Shown: positions 1-12,730, numbered from the stretch's first letter. The stretch is DNA of 64,000 bases from Diatrype stigma (GCA_022225965.2 JAKJXP020000082.1:164635-228634); one strand, 5' to 3'. The notes: a model not told the origin generated them from the letters alone. Translations and numbers: made by a program.

Positions 1-2124
1 ACCAACTTCCAAACTGGTAAGAGTGGCCCTCAGCTCTCGTCTGTTAAATTTGAAGCAGTGCGAACGTTGCTAGAGAACGCGCAAGATTTCACGATGCTCG
101 AACACTTCCTGAGGGCCGTCTCACAAATCTCCAATGCGGACATTCTTGGTCAATGCGCCGACGCGATCAGTTTACACCTACCTGTGTTTGCTGCAACTGG
201 GGCGGCAAAAACACTTTTTGAGTGCCTCTACAATCGACTGAAAACTCTTAGCGAAGAGCAAGGCCTTGGTGTGCGTCCACTCCTAGCGGCTCTTACAAAC
301 CTCGCACCACGCCTTCCTGGTTTTAAGGAGATAGCTTCGCAGTTACGAAACGACCTGATCAGAACAGATCGCAGCAACGCCGTCGATGCTTCATCGCCGT
401 TATCCGACAACATGGCAGTACAACTTCAAGATGACGAGACGGAGCTGAACGAGCAGATAGAAAAGCTCGCCAGTTACTCGAGTGCCGACCGAATGACCAT
501 GGAACGACTATTCCAGGCTATTGTTCGCAAATATGAAACATGCTGGTTTAAGACGGATGAACGGCAGAGACCCTACTGCATGCTTCTCACACGCTTGCGA
601 GTGTTCGACCCCCAATATTTCGATTATATGATACGAGCGTGGGTTCAGCGGATCCGAAAGCTAACAGAGCGGCCTCCGATCATTGAATTTCTCCCACTTC
701 TTATAAGTTTCGGCTGTTTGTCGTTGGCGATCGTTTTCGCAACGGCCGCGAGATCACAAGCACAGGCCTGTCAACTGCCAACGAACGCCTTTAGCTTTGC
801 CTCAAGTTATATGCAGGAACTCCTCGAGATGCTCATGACTCCACTGACACCAACCCAAGTTATGACTTCGGAGGACTGCTATAGGTTCCGCATCATCCAA
901 GAAAGGGCCCGCCTCGAGCATGCGAAAGAGGTAATGCTTCTGATTCGTGGGGCTCTAGCAGAATATTCCGCCTCTCGCAATCAGCAAACGTCGATCCGTC
1001 AGCCACTTGAAAGTGATAAGACGGTAAACCAACTGCTCGAACTTCTCAGGGACTTGGTACTCGTTGACTCGGACGCTGCATGTCAAACCCTCTCACTCAG
1101 AGGTCCCGATCCAAAGTTTGCGGCACTGATAGAAACCCTGACCACTAGACTGCTTATCCCTCAGGGCAATGGTGGACAAAAGTCCTTCGAGCAAGTCCTC
1201 GAGTTGGCGAACGAGTTCACGCTGCCCTTCTGTCAAGTCAAGCTGTCTCTAAACCTCGCAACAGATGACGCAAATGGTCCGGATAGCCCAGAGAGACTAC
1301 AGTCACAGCTCGAGTTGTTGTCCAAGGCGATGGACAATGCTATTGACGCCAATAATGTCATGTGGACGGGTATGCTGTCCCGCCTAACTCCCGAGATTAC
1401 GCAGCATTTAAAAAGCCGAGCAGAGTTGCGATTCTTAGATCTCCTTCCCTCGCTCAAGAACCAATCAATTGCCGAAGGCGCATTGGATGGGGATTTCCTG
1501 ATGGCGGAGAACTTATTAACTGTTATTGATTCTACTATCCGTGGGACTGCAACGCCAAAACCGTCGCCATTACCCAGCGGCATGGTCGACAAGCTCGCCG
1601 ACATCTGGGAGATACTAGCCTCCACCAACCCTGAGCACGCAATGCTCAAGGCTGACGTGCTGTCGCGCTGGCTGCCGCTAGTTTTATCGTACCTAGCGCT
1701 CCTCGCCTCCATCTGCGCCACGGGCGCTGCCGATTCATCGGCAGCTATCAAGATGGCAAGTGGGGGCGAGGTCCGTGGGCGCGCCCTCCTCGTTCTTTCC
1801 GGCTTGGTGCAGGAGCTGGACAACGGCCACTTCTCGTCCGCCCCGAGCGGTAACAGTAACAGCCTGGACCACAATCGAACCCTCCTGGGCCAGCGCGCCT
1901 TCGATATCGCCCTCATCTTCGCCGACGGCCTCCCCGAGGACGCGCGCCAGCAGTGCGCGCGCGCGGTCCGCGACGCCACGTCGGACCCGCGTCTACGGTA
2001 CCTATTCAGCCTCGACCCCCCGTCAGCGGCGGGAGTCGTGGGGAGCAGCAGCCTCATGCTAGCGCAGCGCGAGAGGCTCGCACCAACGGCGTCGACACCG
2101 CAAGGTCAGGGGCAGAGCCAGGAC

Positions 2125-2155
<31 letters not shown>

Positions 2156-2340
2156 GCCGAGCCATCGCCGCCGCAAATATGGCGGCCATGATGGGTATCG
2201 GAGGCGTGGGCGGCGTCGCGCCAGAGCGGCTGGTGCCATTCCAGCTCCGGCGGTGGGAGATCCTAAGCGAACCGACACCCAACGTGGGCGAGAACGACAC
2301 TAGCCTGAGCCTGACGCTGTTCGATGCGCGGAAGTTATGA
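1..2340 (+). CDS. MED12: Mediator subunit 12 (Srb8), C-terminal part, 5' end outside window
   Basis: The frame is open from base 1 to a TGA at 2338-2340, about 779 codons with no start in the window, so only the C-terminal portion is present. MED12 is the scaffold of the Mediator CDK8 kinase module, which controls RNA polymerase II transcription in the nucleus. I recognise the fungal Srb8 pattern: the stretch around codons 100-220, with a run ending FDPQYFDYMIRAWVQRI, and long helical repeats without enzymatic motifs. Near the end is an 11-residue glutamine tract (about 2128-2158), followed by a Met/Gly-rich segment and the closing EPTPNVGENDTSLSLTLFD, a typical fungal MED12 C-terminus. The Gln tract fits the Gln-rich tail known for this family. 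No intron is needed in this part. The assignment rests on recall of family sequences, not on a search. Confidence 0.85.
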
Positions 2341-3709
2341 GTGATAGAGGAAAGGAAAGGGGGTGAAGAGTGAAAGGATATGAGGAGCTTGAAGGGGGTT
2401 ATATATACATCGGAAAGGGAGGAAGGAGAGGAGAGAAGAGGAGGCATCGAACTTATCACATAGCCATGGCTAAATACTAGCCTTATCGAATTTCCTTTGT
2501 TTTTTCAGGGGGGGCACCGCGGCTCCTCTCTTCTTGTCCTTGTCTAGATTCATGATGCGGCCGGCGTTACTTAGGATGGCACGGATGGGTGGTACGGACG
2601 GGCAAGCGGATAGCACGAACCGGACCGGACCGGACGGACGGGCGGGCGGACATTTTTTATATATATCGTATGTATATACTGCATTTGTTCCGGCAGCGAC
2701 TTTGCGGACTGCGGACAGCGGACAGCGGACATGGGGCTACCCCCTTATTGTTGCTTTCTGGCATCTTTTTCCTATACCATTTTCTAGGCAATGAAGCGTG
2801 GATTCCATCACATCATCATCACCGTCATCGCTATTACGACAGCCAGCATCATCATTCCTCATCAGGCATCAAAGCATCGGATCGGAAATCGGGTACCGGC
2901 GAATTAGCGGCGCGGATTTTTGGACGGTCTTGAAGTCAACTTGCATGGCGTGTTTGTTTTTTGATATCTTGTGTGTTTTGTCATTGTGGTGTTTTTGCGT
3001 GTTTTTGCGATGTGGGTTTATGTTGCTATTACTTTCTCCTCTACAGTCTGGTGGCTGAGCATGTGCGTATCTTGGCTTGGGGTGGTCGAAGAACGGGGGG
3101 CATGGGAATAGGCAAGGCAAGGCAGAGCAGAGATTCCCGACGATTGAAGAACCTGAATACTACTGGGAAAAGGGGATATAGCTTTTATTAGGGAAATGAT
3201 ATATTGACTGAGCTACTGGCGGTCGAACATGCCTTAGAGAGAGGCTCGATTAAGGGGAACTCGGAACAAGAGAAATCAGAAGAACTTGCTTAGCCCTTGC
3301 CCATGATACCACGAGAAGTAACACCTGTAGAGTTAAGATTTGAAGTCGGGTTAACGTCCACTCCCACCCCAAGAAAGAAGAAGGGGCAGTCCCCTGAAGC
3401 TTCCAAGGTACCTACTAGAGTACCTAGGAACCTACATATGTACCTAGGTACCTACCTAAGCTCATAGCCGAAGCGGGCCGCACAGTATATACCGCGCAAC
3501 AACTAAAAGGTTAACACAGTGGGGGTTTTCGGCTCAGTGGGTCCTTCGTACCGAACCAGCATCATCGGCTCGCTCGCAAGCTTGGGAACCTTGGAAGTAT
3601 TTACCTCTCGGCCAGAAGACGAAGCATTGGCATACCTGCGAGGTATACAACGACCCAACGAGCAGCCATTGACGACCCGACGAGACGAGACCTGACCTGA
3701 CCGATCGAA
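2341..3709. other. Intergenic region MED12-MIC19
   Basis: About 1.4 kb with no supportable gene. It holds the MED12 3' UTR, GGAC-rich simple repeats (about 2620-2650), a heptamer array (2704-2731), and a cluster of ACCTAGGTA-type motifs (3407-3461, including a TACCTAGGTA palindrome at 3441-3450). Short open frames here have no recognisable protein features. Confidence 0.6.
2704..2731. repeat. Heptamer tandem repeat (GCGGACA)4
   Basis: Four head-to-tail 7-nt units, GCGGACT then GCGGACA three times. They lie downstream of MED12 and about 1 kb upstream of MIC19. This is one of six heptameric arrays in non-coding parts of the window. Confidence 0.8.
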
Positions 3710-4477
3710 ATGGGCGCCAACTCGTCGAAGCCGGACCAGTCGACGACGCATTCCTGGAAAGCGTGAGTACATTTTGAAAAAAAACTACCTGCACTCTTCA
3801 CAATCCAGAAAGGCATTATAATACTGCGCAAACAAGGTTCCGGCTACCTAGCTGACCCAGCCTCTCCACCGTGTGTGTGTGTTCTGGGCGCATATCTAGT
3901 TCCGGACCCGTAGGCGTTTCCCACGATGTCGTCGAATCGCTACAATCCAGCAACGAGGTGAGCAATCCCTTGCTCCCTTTCCCAGCTCCGCTCCCCCCCC
4001 CCCCTCCATCCCCCCCTTCCTTCCTCCCGCCACTAGGACAAGGCGTCCATCTAACCAGAAGATTCCGCGGCCGCCCCCCACCCCCAACAGTCCGACACGA
4101 CGCGCTCGCAGAACCTCGAGCTAGCCGTGCAAGCCCGCGTAGCGGCCGAGCTCAAGAAGCTGCAGGAGGAGAAGAGCGCCGCGGTGCGGGCCGCGCTCGC
4201 GAAGGCGTCGGAGTATGCCGACGGCGACGAGCAGAACAGCGACAGCAAGAACAGCCGCCAGCAGGTGTCCAAGGAGGTCGAGACGCTGCGGGCGCGGCTC
4301 GAGAAGCGCAAGCAGCTGCGGCCGCTGCCGGACAGCGTCGAGGCCGCGCGCGGCGACGTGGTCCGCTGCCTGACGGAGAACGACCGCCGCCCGCTCGACT
4401 GCTGGCGCGAGGTCGAGGCCTTCCGCGAGGAGGTGCGCCGGCTCGAGCGCGAGTGGGTGGAGAGGGTCGTGCGATGA
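3710..4477 (+). CDS. MIC19: MICOS complex subunit MIC19 (3 exons, 165 aa)
   Basis: Exons 3710-3762, 3900-3957 and 4091-4477; both introns are GT..AG and all phases join without a stop. MIC19 is a peripheral inner-membrane protein of the mitochondrial MICOS complex that holds crista junctions. The start MGANSSK is the N-myristoylation-type N-terminus of fungal MIC19. The middle (about residues 40-110) is a charged coiled coil, and the C-terminus has CLTENDRRPLDCW, a CX10C pair followed by a helix. As far as I recall, a single CX10C motif is typical of fungal Mic19 and is oxidised to a disulphide on import. The gene is convergent with TYW3. Intron 2 contains long C runs (about 3986-4017), a possible sequencing weak spot. 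Identification is confident from the N-terminus, the coiled coil and the C-terminal Cys motif. Confidence 0.9.
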
Positions 4478-5050
4478 TCATCTTCACCCTACCGTACCCC
4501 CCCCCCCCCTCTTTCCCTTTACTTCTTTCCTCCTCGCCTAGGTACCTATAAAGGGAGTTAGGCGGCTTGGGCAACGATGATAAGGGAGGGGAGGGGAGGG
4601 GAGGGCGGTTGGAGGAGAAAAGCTGTCAACTGCGGTTCGGCTGGGCTGACTAGCCGATCGGCTTGCACATAACGTACATGCTATCGGGGGCTTTGTGCAG
4701 TTCGAGAGGGTTTAGGTCGAAATTTCGATATACTCTTCGACAGGCAGGCAGGCAGGCAGTGAAAAGGGGCTCTTGATGTGGATATCCTGTAATACTACCT
4801 ACCTACATACGGCATAGAGAGGAGGCGAGAGCGATTGCGCGCCGCTCGTCAGAAGACATCGGGGCTGTATAGAAAAAAACAACCACAAGTTCAAATCACT
4901 AAAAAGCAAGTAGGCGTTTGATCACGAACTTGCACCGTGCGGATGTGAAGGTGACTCTAAGTCTTCTTTTTGATTTGCCAATTCGTGCCCTTTGGATTTT
5001 GGAATCATGAATCATGAATTTATTTATCTTCTTATTGTTGTCGGCGGTGG
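4478..5050. other. Convergent intergenic region MIC19/TYW3
   Basis: 3' flanks of two convergent genes. It contains a 13-nt C run at 4497-4509, a G-rich stretch at about 4585-4612 made of GGGAG/GGGGA units (could form a G-quadruplex) and an AGGC tetranucleotide repeat near 4741-4758. No gene seen. Confidence 0.6.
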
Positions 5051-5158
5051 TCACGTTGCGTCATATGCATTCAACGCGGTGTATGGCTCTATGTCTATGC
5101 CTATGCCTATGTCTGCGTCTTCGACACCCGAGAGGGTATCGCTTTGCTGTAGCTGGGT

Positions 5159-5193
<35 letters not shown>

Positions 5194-6299
5194 ATTGGAG
5201 CTCAGCCTTCCTCCTGAGGCCCTCGGCCCGCATCCTCTCCCTCCGAGCCTGGGCATCCTCCCACCCGGCGCCTTCCTTCCCCGACCGGACCGTCGTCGCG
5301 TCGAGGAGCCCAGCACGAAACCTCTGGATCCGTTCCGCGTTGGCGACGAACCTGTCGTTCGCCACGCGGAGCAGGGTCCGCAGGTACTCCGCCGAGACGG
5401 TGCGCTGCGGGACGCCGCCGGGGCGCTGCACCCCGACCAGGGACTCGAGCGCGAGGCCCATGGACCGGATGGCGACCATCGGCGTCGCGGGCTCTGCGGG
5501 CGTCGCGGCAGCCGTCAGGTTGATGGCGCCGCTCTCCCGGAAGCCGGCTTGCAGCCCGCACCGGAGCAGGAGCTGGGCGTGGTCTGGGGATGCGGTGAGG
5601 ACGTGGAGGATCTGTAGTAGGTAGCACACCTTAGTTAGCATTTAACTTTACGCCTGTTTACTAGGTACCAAAGTAAGGTTTTCGGGTATAGTAGGTAGGT
5701 AAGCAACCTCCTGTGTATAGTTTTCCTATATCACATGGATAATGGTCCCTCCCGTAGGGGTTTGCCTCGCTTTGGCTTACCATTGGTTCGAACTTAAAAT
5801 GAACAAGACTTGACCCTTCTTCCGCGTTGCCGCCCCCTGCCCCGGGCTGCTCTGGTCCCCGAGGACTTCCTAGGCCAAGAACAGTGTCCAGGTCGGAACC
5901 GGCCGAATTTTCACTCAGCGATACCGGGTCGTGAGAGACAAAGAGCCAAGAGCCTCCTCCACCCTTGCCACCTACGCCGGCCAACGTGTCAGGCTTCGTA
6001 GCAGTAGTAGGAGCCCCTTGCCCCCGTTCCTGTTCCTGTTCCTGTTCGTAGCCCTGGTCGCCTCCCGGACCCTGCTGTTGCTTCTTGCCCTCCACGAACA
6101 CGCTGACCCGGCCGGCGCAGCTGCTCGTGGTGACGAAGCCGTCCAGACCGTTGATCTCGTCGATGAGGTCCCGGATGCCCGCGTCGATGGAGCCCTTGGG
6201 CGACGCATCGGTGTATTCCGAGTCCGGTATCGATAGCTGCTGGAGAATGCGGCCCTTCCTCTTCGCAAAACTCGGTGGTGGGGCCGGTAGCTCCTTCAT
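5051..6299 (-). CDS. TYW3: tRNA wybutosine-synthesising methyltransferase TYW3 (2 exons, 359 aa)
   Basis: Exon 1 is 6299-5781 (ATG at 6299-6297) and exon 2 is 5611-5051; the intron starts GTAAGC and ends ACAG, in phase 0. TYW3 is the N4-methyltransferase step in making wybutosine next to the anticodon of tRNA-Phe. Family signatures are visible: LIDEINGLDGFVTTSSCAGR near residues 38-57, WLFVSHDPV, VHFKFEPM at the exon junction, and HVLTASPDHAQLLLRCGLQAGFR, then VAIRSMGLALESLVG in exon 2. The protein is longer than usual because of a Gly/Glu/Gln-rich insert between the SCAGR motif and WLFVSH and a C-terminal tail with a 10-residue glutamine tract (CAG repeat near 5162-5191). An in-frame ATG farther upstream (6515) would add a low-quality extension, and I reject it. 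Convergent with MIC19. Confidence 0.92.
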
Positions 6300-7267
6300 G
6301 GTAGGCAGTAGTTTAGTAGCGGGGCTAGGGCAGAATGGAGTTTGATAAGTACGAAGGTATGTAGAGATTAATGGCAGCGGGGAAGACGAAGGGGAGCTTT
6401 GGGTAATGGTGCGTCGACGGAGGGACTGTATGGGGTGGGAGTTTCCTCGGGGTGTCACGTGCAAAAAAATAGGTGTCGAAATACTGTAAGCTGAGGTGGT
6501 CCCCGTCCCGCGCAAGGAAATAAATATGTGTTTTTGGATCGCAAAAGACTTAGATCAAGATTTATATGGCTGCAATTAATGCTCTTCTCTTCTTGAGTGC
6601 GTTACATGATTATGGCCGTCCCGACAAGCAGTAACGTTATTTGGCTAAGAAACTAAAAATATACTTAAAGTACTTATGCATCCCCAGCATCGTCGCAACA
6701 TGTCAGCAAAAGTCAATCAGGTTTGACAGTTCATTTAAGGTTAAGCACCCGAAGATCTAGTGTAACTCTATGTCGAATTGTCGATATCCAGCACTCGACT
6801 GATTTATAAAAGCCCATCTCATCACTCCCAAAGACAACATGAACGAAACAGCACGATAGGATGGGAACTAAGCTCGAACATATCAATATATCCGTATTAC
6901 TAGGAGGTTTGTTACTAGGGTTCGAGCTAAGTGGTATCGTCAAAAGCAATCTGACCCCCCGATTTGCCTGACTATATATTCATACCTCGTATGCGCGTAA
7001 CCTTTCTTGCGGATAATCCTTCTATAACACAACGTGTACCAAAACGCCCCCTTCGTGACATCGTAATCATTTCGCCAGAGCTGGGACAGTTGCGAAACGT
7101 ACCACTCGTTGGGTTCATACTGGCATTGAAATCTTCGACCGGGACATCGTACTCAAGTCCTTGATGTTCCTCATCACAGCCCTGCTGTGCTTTTGCCTTC
7201 ACTTCTTGCATTGGCGTATCCTTGGCTGAAGGAGAGAGCTGCTGGTCAAAGCAATTGTCGTAGGCGT
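6300..7267. other. Intergenic region TYW3-phosphotransferase
   Basis: TYW3 promoter side and 3' flank of the phosphotransferase gene. A 121-codon open frame on the minus strand (6972-7337), overlapping the 3' end of the phosphotransferase gene, reads somewhat protein-like but matches nothing I know. No other gene is supported. Confidence 0.5.
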
Positions 7268-8654
7268 TCATTGTACCTTCTTTCCGTTGGCTTCTTCGGT
7301 CTCGGGAACGTAAGGATGCTTGATCGTCAAGCACCAAATGTCAAGATAATCGCAGATGGTGACAATAACATCTACAACAAACGAGCCGTAAACACCGATG
7401 GCCATTCCTAGCATCAGGAACATGAAGGAGACCTGGTATACGCCATCGCCAAGCGCACTGGGCCAGCCAGACGCCCAACCAATGTGAGCCTGCAGCACAG
7501 GACCGAGCGAGTCGATGACGCCCAATGCCAGCGGCAAAACCAAGACGTTCCAATACGGAAATCTCAGCTTAACAAGGTGGGCCGTAATCATCTGGCCAAC
7601 GCTATAAGCATTCACCAAACCAGTGAATACGGCAAACGGCACCACATGTTGCGTGCGAATGATCGGCTGGAGCCAGAGGTAGGCGATAACCCATGCCCAA
7701 GTGCCGAAGAACGGGGCCAGGCCGAACAATGCTCCACGGCTACGATCCCCACGGGCCCGTCTTGCCCTGATAACATTGCGCGCGCTTTCCACAGTGTTGA
7801 AGACAAGCATAACAACGCCTTGGACCATATACCATTCCGTAAAGGAGAGGTTGTAGACGATGTCAGGGATGCCTAGAGACTTAGGAACCCCAACGGTCGC
7901 AAGCATCGATTGCTGCCAGAACGAACCCCCTCCCATGTATCCCGTCAGGGCGTAGACGGACACGAGGATAAGGACACCCTCTACTGGACCGTTCACGATG
8001 CCGAGCGTCAAGGTCTTGGTGTGATATTCTTCCCAAGTTTGTGTGTAGAAGGTCAAGAGGGCTAGCAGCAGTCAGCCTGGCTAGTCGAGTCATAGGAGTG
8101 CTATGAAGTCTATACATACCGGCAAAGAGGGTGGAAACGGTATACCAACTTTGGCCCATGTTTTGAGAGGCAGCAAAGATAAGACATCCAAGAGAGGTGT
8201 TGAGGGCATCGACACCATGATCGAAGAGCTCACCGAGAGGTCCACTCTGTCGTGTGCGCCGTCTAAGGAAATTGTGTTAGATATCTATACAACAGGGACG
8301 GCAGATATGCGAAGACAAATGAACACTGGAACGGGGATTCACATACGCCTGCGCTCCATCTACGGCATCAAAGGTCTGGTAGAGGAACAAGCCAGCAGCC
8401 CATGTATAATAGACCCATGGCGGGCAGTCCTGGTCTAGGTTCGGGCTGTACCATAGCAAGGTGAGGAAGTTGGCGACAACGAACATGAACCCGGACAGGG
8501 TGATGAGGTTCGGGGCCATAGACATGGGGAAGCACTTGATGACGACATTGTTATAGAAGGGCTTCAGAATGTATTTGGATGTCAATGAGTGGTCGACGGC
8601 CGAGTACTTGTAGAGTTTGAGGTTCGGTAGATATTCCTGCCGCACGTACACCAT
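7268..8654 (-). CDS. CPT1: sn-1,2-diacylglycerol choline/ethanolamine phosphotransferase (3 exons, 414 aa)
   Basis: Exons 8654-8347, 8262-8120 and 8061-7268; introns of 84 and 58 nt. It catalyses the last step of the Kennedy pathway, transferring phosphocholine or phosphoethanolamine from the CDP-alcohol to diacylglycerol in ER/Golgi membranes. Splicing exons 1 and 2 creates the full CDP-alcohol phosphatidyltransferase motif, D-x2-DG-x2-AR-x8-G-x3-D-x3-D (DAVDGAQAR then GELFDHGVD, about residues 96-121), which validates the intron. Many hydrophobic segments follow, as expected for a multi-spanning membrane enzyme. The length agrees with yeast Cpt1/Ept1 (about 390 residues). Substrate preference cannot be read from sequence, so the symbol could equally be EPT1. 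A heptamer array lies about 310-350 nt upstream of the start. Confidence 0.93.
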
Positions 8655-11559
8655 CTTGCCGGATGTTCGCTCTTGACTACGCTCGATTCGATGACGCTAT
8701 CCTTCGTAGGGATCCGGAGTTGGGGATCTTGGACCAAGCCTAGGCGGTGGGGGCTAAAGCTGAATATACAGTTGGATCAGATACTGGCATTTGAAGAAGA
8801 ACGAAAAAGAACATAGACATGTATCGTACGCATATATCTTGGTAGAGGAAGTGCTTGGGTTGGCTTGAAGACATCCACTTTGGGTTGGGGTGGGATTCGA
8901 ATATTATGCAAGCTGTAAGTAAATAGTGACGTTGCCGAAAGCAAAAGTAAAGTTCTAACGTTTCCCCGTTTCCCGTTTCCCGTTTCCCGTTTTCCGTTTT
9001 CCCTGTCCAGGATCGCGTGTGTGGCATGTGCCCGCCAACGCGCTAAAACAAGAGACCCACGCCATTCGCCATTACCCCGTCAAGGGCTGAAGGGCTGCCG
9101 ATCTTTTGATGACCAGGTATGACCTATGCTATGGTCCAAGCTCCCAAGGTTCTTTTCTCTTTTTCCAATCTTGCCAGTCATGCACTTATACAGGTTATGA
9201 GATTAAGCTGCGTCGGTCAATTACATGCCGTTGGTAGCCGCTGGGTGCTGAGTGCTGGATACTTAGCAGCTGCTTAGGTATGTTGGTCCTCGAGAGCGCG
9301 AAGGGCCCGATGCTTTCACACCACGGCCACTTGCAGGAGTGTTGTTAAGGGCCATTGCATATTCCATAATCTCCTGCCCAAAGTCTTTCTCCAAAAGCTC
9401 GTAGGGCAAGCAAGTAATGTACCTTAAGGCAATCGTCAGCTTTGAAGCTAATGCGACCTAGACTTGTAAATGGAGCTTAAAGTTCTTGAGCCCTCAGTTC
9501 ACTATTGGCAGGCGTACTGGAAATATATACATTTCAGATAATTCTAGAGCGTAGATACGTATGTAGTTGTTGGAATCATCATAATGGCTTCATCGTGCTG
9601 CACAATCGGCGTCACAACGACTTTATTGGCTATTATGTACCTTGAAAGGAGTAAGCATCTCAACCGCTCACACGAATTCCCGGGTACCGTACCTCGTCCT
9701 TATCTACCAACAACCTTTCCAATATATGCAGCCACAAAATCTAAATATATCTATATGTGACATTTCTCCCATCATTACAGTCTACATCCTATCTTTGGTG
9801 GGATTGCGTCTGGGTTTAAGCCTTTTCAGCTTCTCCACAGCGTCCCGCAACGGGCTCTCCCGCGACTCCATCAGCCCACAACTATGATAAGATTCACAAG
9901 CCGGGGGATGTGTTGGGTGACCCGAGCTCAGGAGATCTAGTGGGCCTTCCGCTCTCTTCGAGGACTATGTCCGTATGCGACAACAGCTCTGATGGCAGGT
10001 TAATAATGTATGCCATAGGAATATATGGACTAAGAATATTTACTTCCAAAGGCGCTGGTCGGGTGAACAGAACGATGCGTTGCTACCCACATGCGAGCCT
10101 GCATGCACATGCTCAGCTCTTCATACAGGGGTCGAATCCTTTCAATATCACAAGCACACAACTAAATACTTACTTATGTAGGACCATGAGGAAGAAACGG
10201 ACTTCTCACGTATGGGACCTCGGTCCAATGATTGTCACAGAGAACGAATAATTCTCGTCTACCTAAGCACCTAGAAATAACGATGATCTTGAGACAGGTT
10301 AAGAGCCTGCCTACTTGACATATACGGATCATGCATTGCTAATTTACATTCTCGAATAAGCTTAAGTGGCTCCCTAGTCACTTGCAGGCATACTTCCCCT
10401 GACGTCGATCCGGACCTAAAGCTGGATGAGATGCTCCCGGAATACCTATCCGAGAGGCAGCACCCCTTTGAGCTCTCACAGAAGCATGCTTCTCGATATC
10501 GATACCATGTACCTTAGCCAGCGACCTCATCACACGACCGTCTCAAATCCATGTCTGTACATATAGGTTTCATTCTATATTATACGGTACGCTTTTATGC
10601 CGGAGAGTACCTTGTGGGATAATCCAAGGAGCTAAGGTACTAAAACCTCAGACATACATAATACCATGTGGCGCCGTCATGTTCTCTTTGCCCCTTTCCC
10701 AGAGAGTTTTGTAGCGGCTAGGTATTAGCGGTCGAGGACAGCATCCACCAACGCATAGTCGGTCTTTGCATAGCGCTCACTATCAACATACGACTATCCA
10801 AGGTCTTTTTCTTTATCCCATTGAAAGCCGTCACAATTTCGTAGATTCATGAGGGTCAAACTGGCATTTTCCATAAATTCAAGTGCCTCTTGTTCGAGTA
10901 CGTACGTAGATAAAAAAGAATACCACAAGCCGCGCGCTTAAAGTACATATAACCAAGGTTATACAACACCTCAAAGAAGGCCTTTGCAAGCAGTTGGGAC
11001 AGCAAGTGTACCAGATGACAACAGGGGTTCAGAACTCCTTGAATATACCCAGAATCCCTATGCAAAGTCCCCTTAATCCCCTACTAATATAGAGCTCATG
11101 AAATAAACCTCTAGCCAACAAGTGGACCCCAGAGCTTCCCCTGAACCTGGCTGTATACTTTATGCAGCTCAAAGTAGGTACTGCAGTCGTTCTAAGGTCT
11201 GGGCCTCCTTGTTTTCTTCCTGTGATGCCTTGGGTGAGAACTACGCTTATACCGTCCTGATACACTTGCCCGTTTGTTCCTCTAAACGCCATCTGGGAAT
11301 AGCAAGCGAATGTGCTGTGGAACTCGACCACGCTCAACCCAAACGCGCCGCCCTTGGGAAGGTGGCCCTACCCGACCTAGTAAAAGACGGCCTCATTCCT
11401 TCAAATCCCGATATGTCGAAACTTGGGCATTTCTCGTTTCATTTCATATCGTGCAACTTTCGACAACGGTCTCACCACTACGCGAGGTGATCTTCCCCAC
11501 GGCAGGGAATCTATAGCCAGTCCGATTCGTGATATTTCACTCCAACAACATGCGGTTAC
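8655..11559. other. Gene-poor region between phosphotransferase and bZIP gene
   Basis: About 2.9 kb. It holds the phosphotransferase promoter and its heptamer array (8960-9003), then AT-moderate sequence with no frame longer than about 125 codons. The stretch about 10390-10510 (+) has a short readable frame (DLKLDEMLPEYLSERQHPFE) that might be a gene relic, but I cannot assign it. The rightmost part is the bZIP 3' flank. Confidence 0.45.
8960..9003. repeat. Heptamer tandem repeat (GTTTCCC)n
   Basis: About six 7-nt units: three exact GTTTCCC, two GTTTTCC and one 8-nt variant at the left. It lies 306-349 nt upstream of the phosphotransferase start, in the promoter or 5' leader. Confidence 0.85.
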
Positions 11560-12714
11560 TTATAATAGCTCGTCACTACCGCTCGCAATGCTTTGTTCAA
11601 TGGCCAAGCGGACGGCCCTTTCCTCAAAAACAGGGCCCTGGCCATCGCATTTGGCCTGAGGCTTGAGCCGCTCGCTCACGTCAGCCACATCTACCATGCC
11701 TCTCTTGAAGAGCTCATGATTGATGATGAGGTCCCACGTGGCCCCGGCGGCCAGAAGACGTTCGCCCGAATCGGACTCGACGATCCGATGGCTGGGCGTC
11801 TTATTCGCGTGGTTCGCAAGCAGATCCGAGTAGAAATCCGTGGGATTGTATTGCATTGGGCCCGTGGTGGTCGGCACGCCACCCGGCGGCGACAATGAGC
11901 CGCTGTGGCCCTGCATGTTCGACGTCGCGCGCAGAATTTCGTTCTCGGTGCTGATCTTCTGGAGGTCGCGCTTCAGCTTCTCGTTCTCGCTGGCGGTTTG
12001 GTTCTGTGCCGCTTCCAGACTGGCAAGCTTCGCTTCGAGATCCTTAACGTGCCGTTCCTTGCGTTCCCGGAATGCCCGCTGACTAGAAGGGAAACCCGCA
12101 TTAGTTCCGATGCCCGAAACCTACTACCAGCTATCCACAGTCTATCGAACAAGAATCGGCCCCCTATGTCGTGAAGCATACGAGGAATACTCACGCAGCC
12201 CTGTTCTGCGCTTTCCTACGAGACTGCGCGGGAGTCAAATCGTCATCATCCGAGTTCGAACCGGTCTGCCGGTCGGGGTCGGCCTTCGTCAGAGAGATCA
12301 CGTCGACCTGAGGTTGCAGCCCCTTTGCTGCTCCATTGACCTGCAAACGATTCTGGCCGGTTAGGGGCTGTGTGGGCGGAGTCGGAGGCCCGGGAGGACC
12401 CTGGAAGGCAGGCTGTGGCTGGTGGTTGTACTGTCCATACTGGTCGAAATTTTGGAATTGGTCATTCTGGAAACCTTCGTAGACATCCTAAGAATACAGG
12501 TCTAGATGTTAATATTGCTCTGGATGGATATATGGCCGCAGTGGGCGGCAGCCGCATAGAACGGATGGAGACGAGGGAGACGAACGGGTGGAGATTGATT
12601 GTTGTACTCTTCGGACACGGCCGAGTTCGAATGGGAGGGTGTTAGGGGCGGAATGCCGCCGATGAACTGATAAGGCTGCGCACCACTGTAGTATGTCGAC
12701 TGTGAGAAGTCCAT
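11560..12714 (-). CDS. AP-1/Pap1-type bZIP transcription factor (3 exons, 314 aa)
   Basis: Exons 12714-12586, 12487-12195 and 12082-11560; the frame is continuous across both introns. Intron 1 has an atypical donor, GTTCGT. It is a nuclear DNA-binding protein. The basic region RRKAQNRAAQRAFRERKERH is split by intron 2 (after NRAA) and contains the N-x2-A-x2-x-F-R signature of fungal AP-1 (Yap/Pap1) bZIPs. It is followed by a leucine-zipper-like LEAKLASLE...ENEKLKRDL...ENEILRATS. The N-terminus (MDFSQSTYYSG) and the C-terminal block with ERLLAAGATWDLI resemble a conserved ascomycete bZIP clade close to Candida Fcr3-type proteins. I do not see the C-terminal cysteine-rich domain of redox-sensing Yap1 (one Cys near the C-terminus), so an oxidative-stress role is not supported by sequence. 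Its 5' leader carries a heptamer array. Confidence 0.88.
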
Positions 12715-12730
12715 GTTTAGGACGGGAGGT

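Noticed and set aside
5661..6515. Upstream in-frame ATG at 6515 for TYW3
   Set aside because: The extra 72 residues are low-quality translated leader. The family-like start MKELPAPPPSFAKRKGRI begins at 6299.
6972..7337. Minus-strand 121-codon frame overlapping the 3' end of the phosphotransferase gene
   Set aside because: It reads a little like protein, but it has no known motif and overlaps the certain phosphotransferase C-terminus. More likely 3' UTR.
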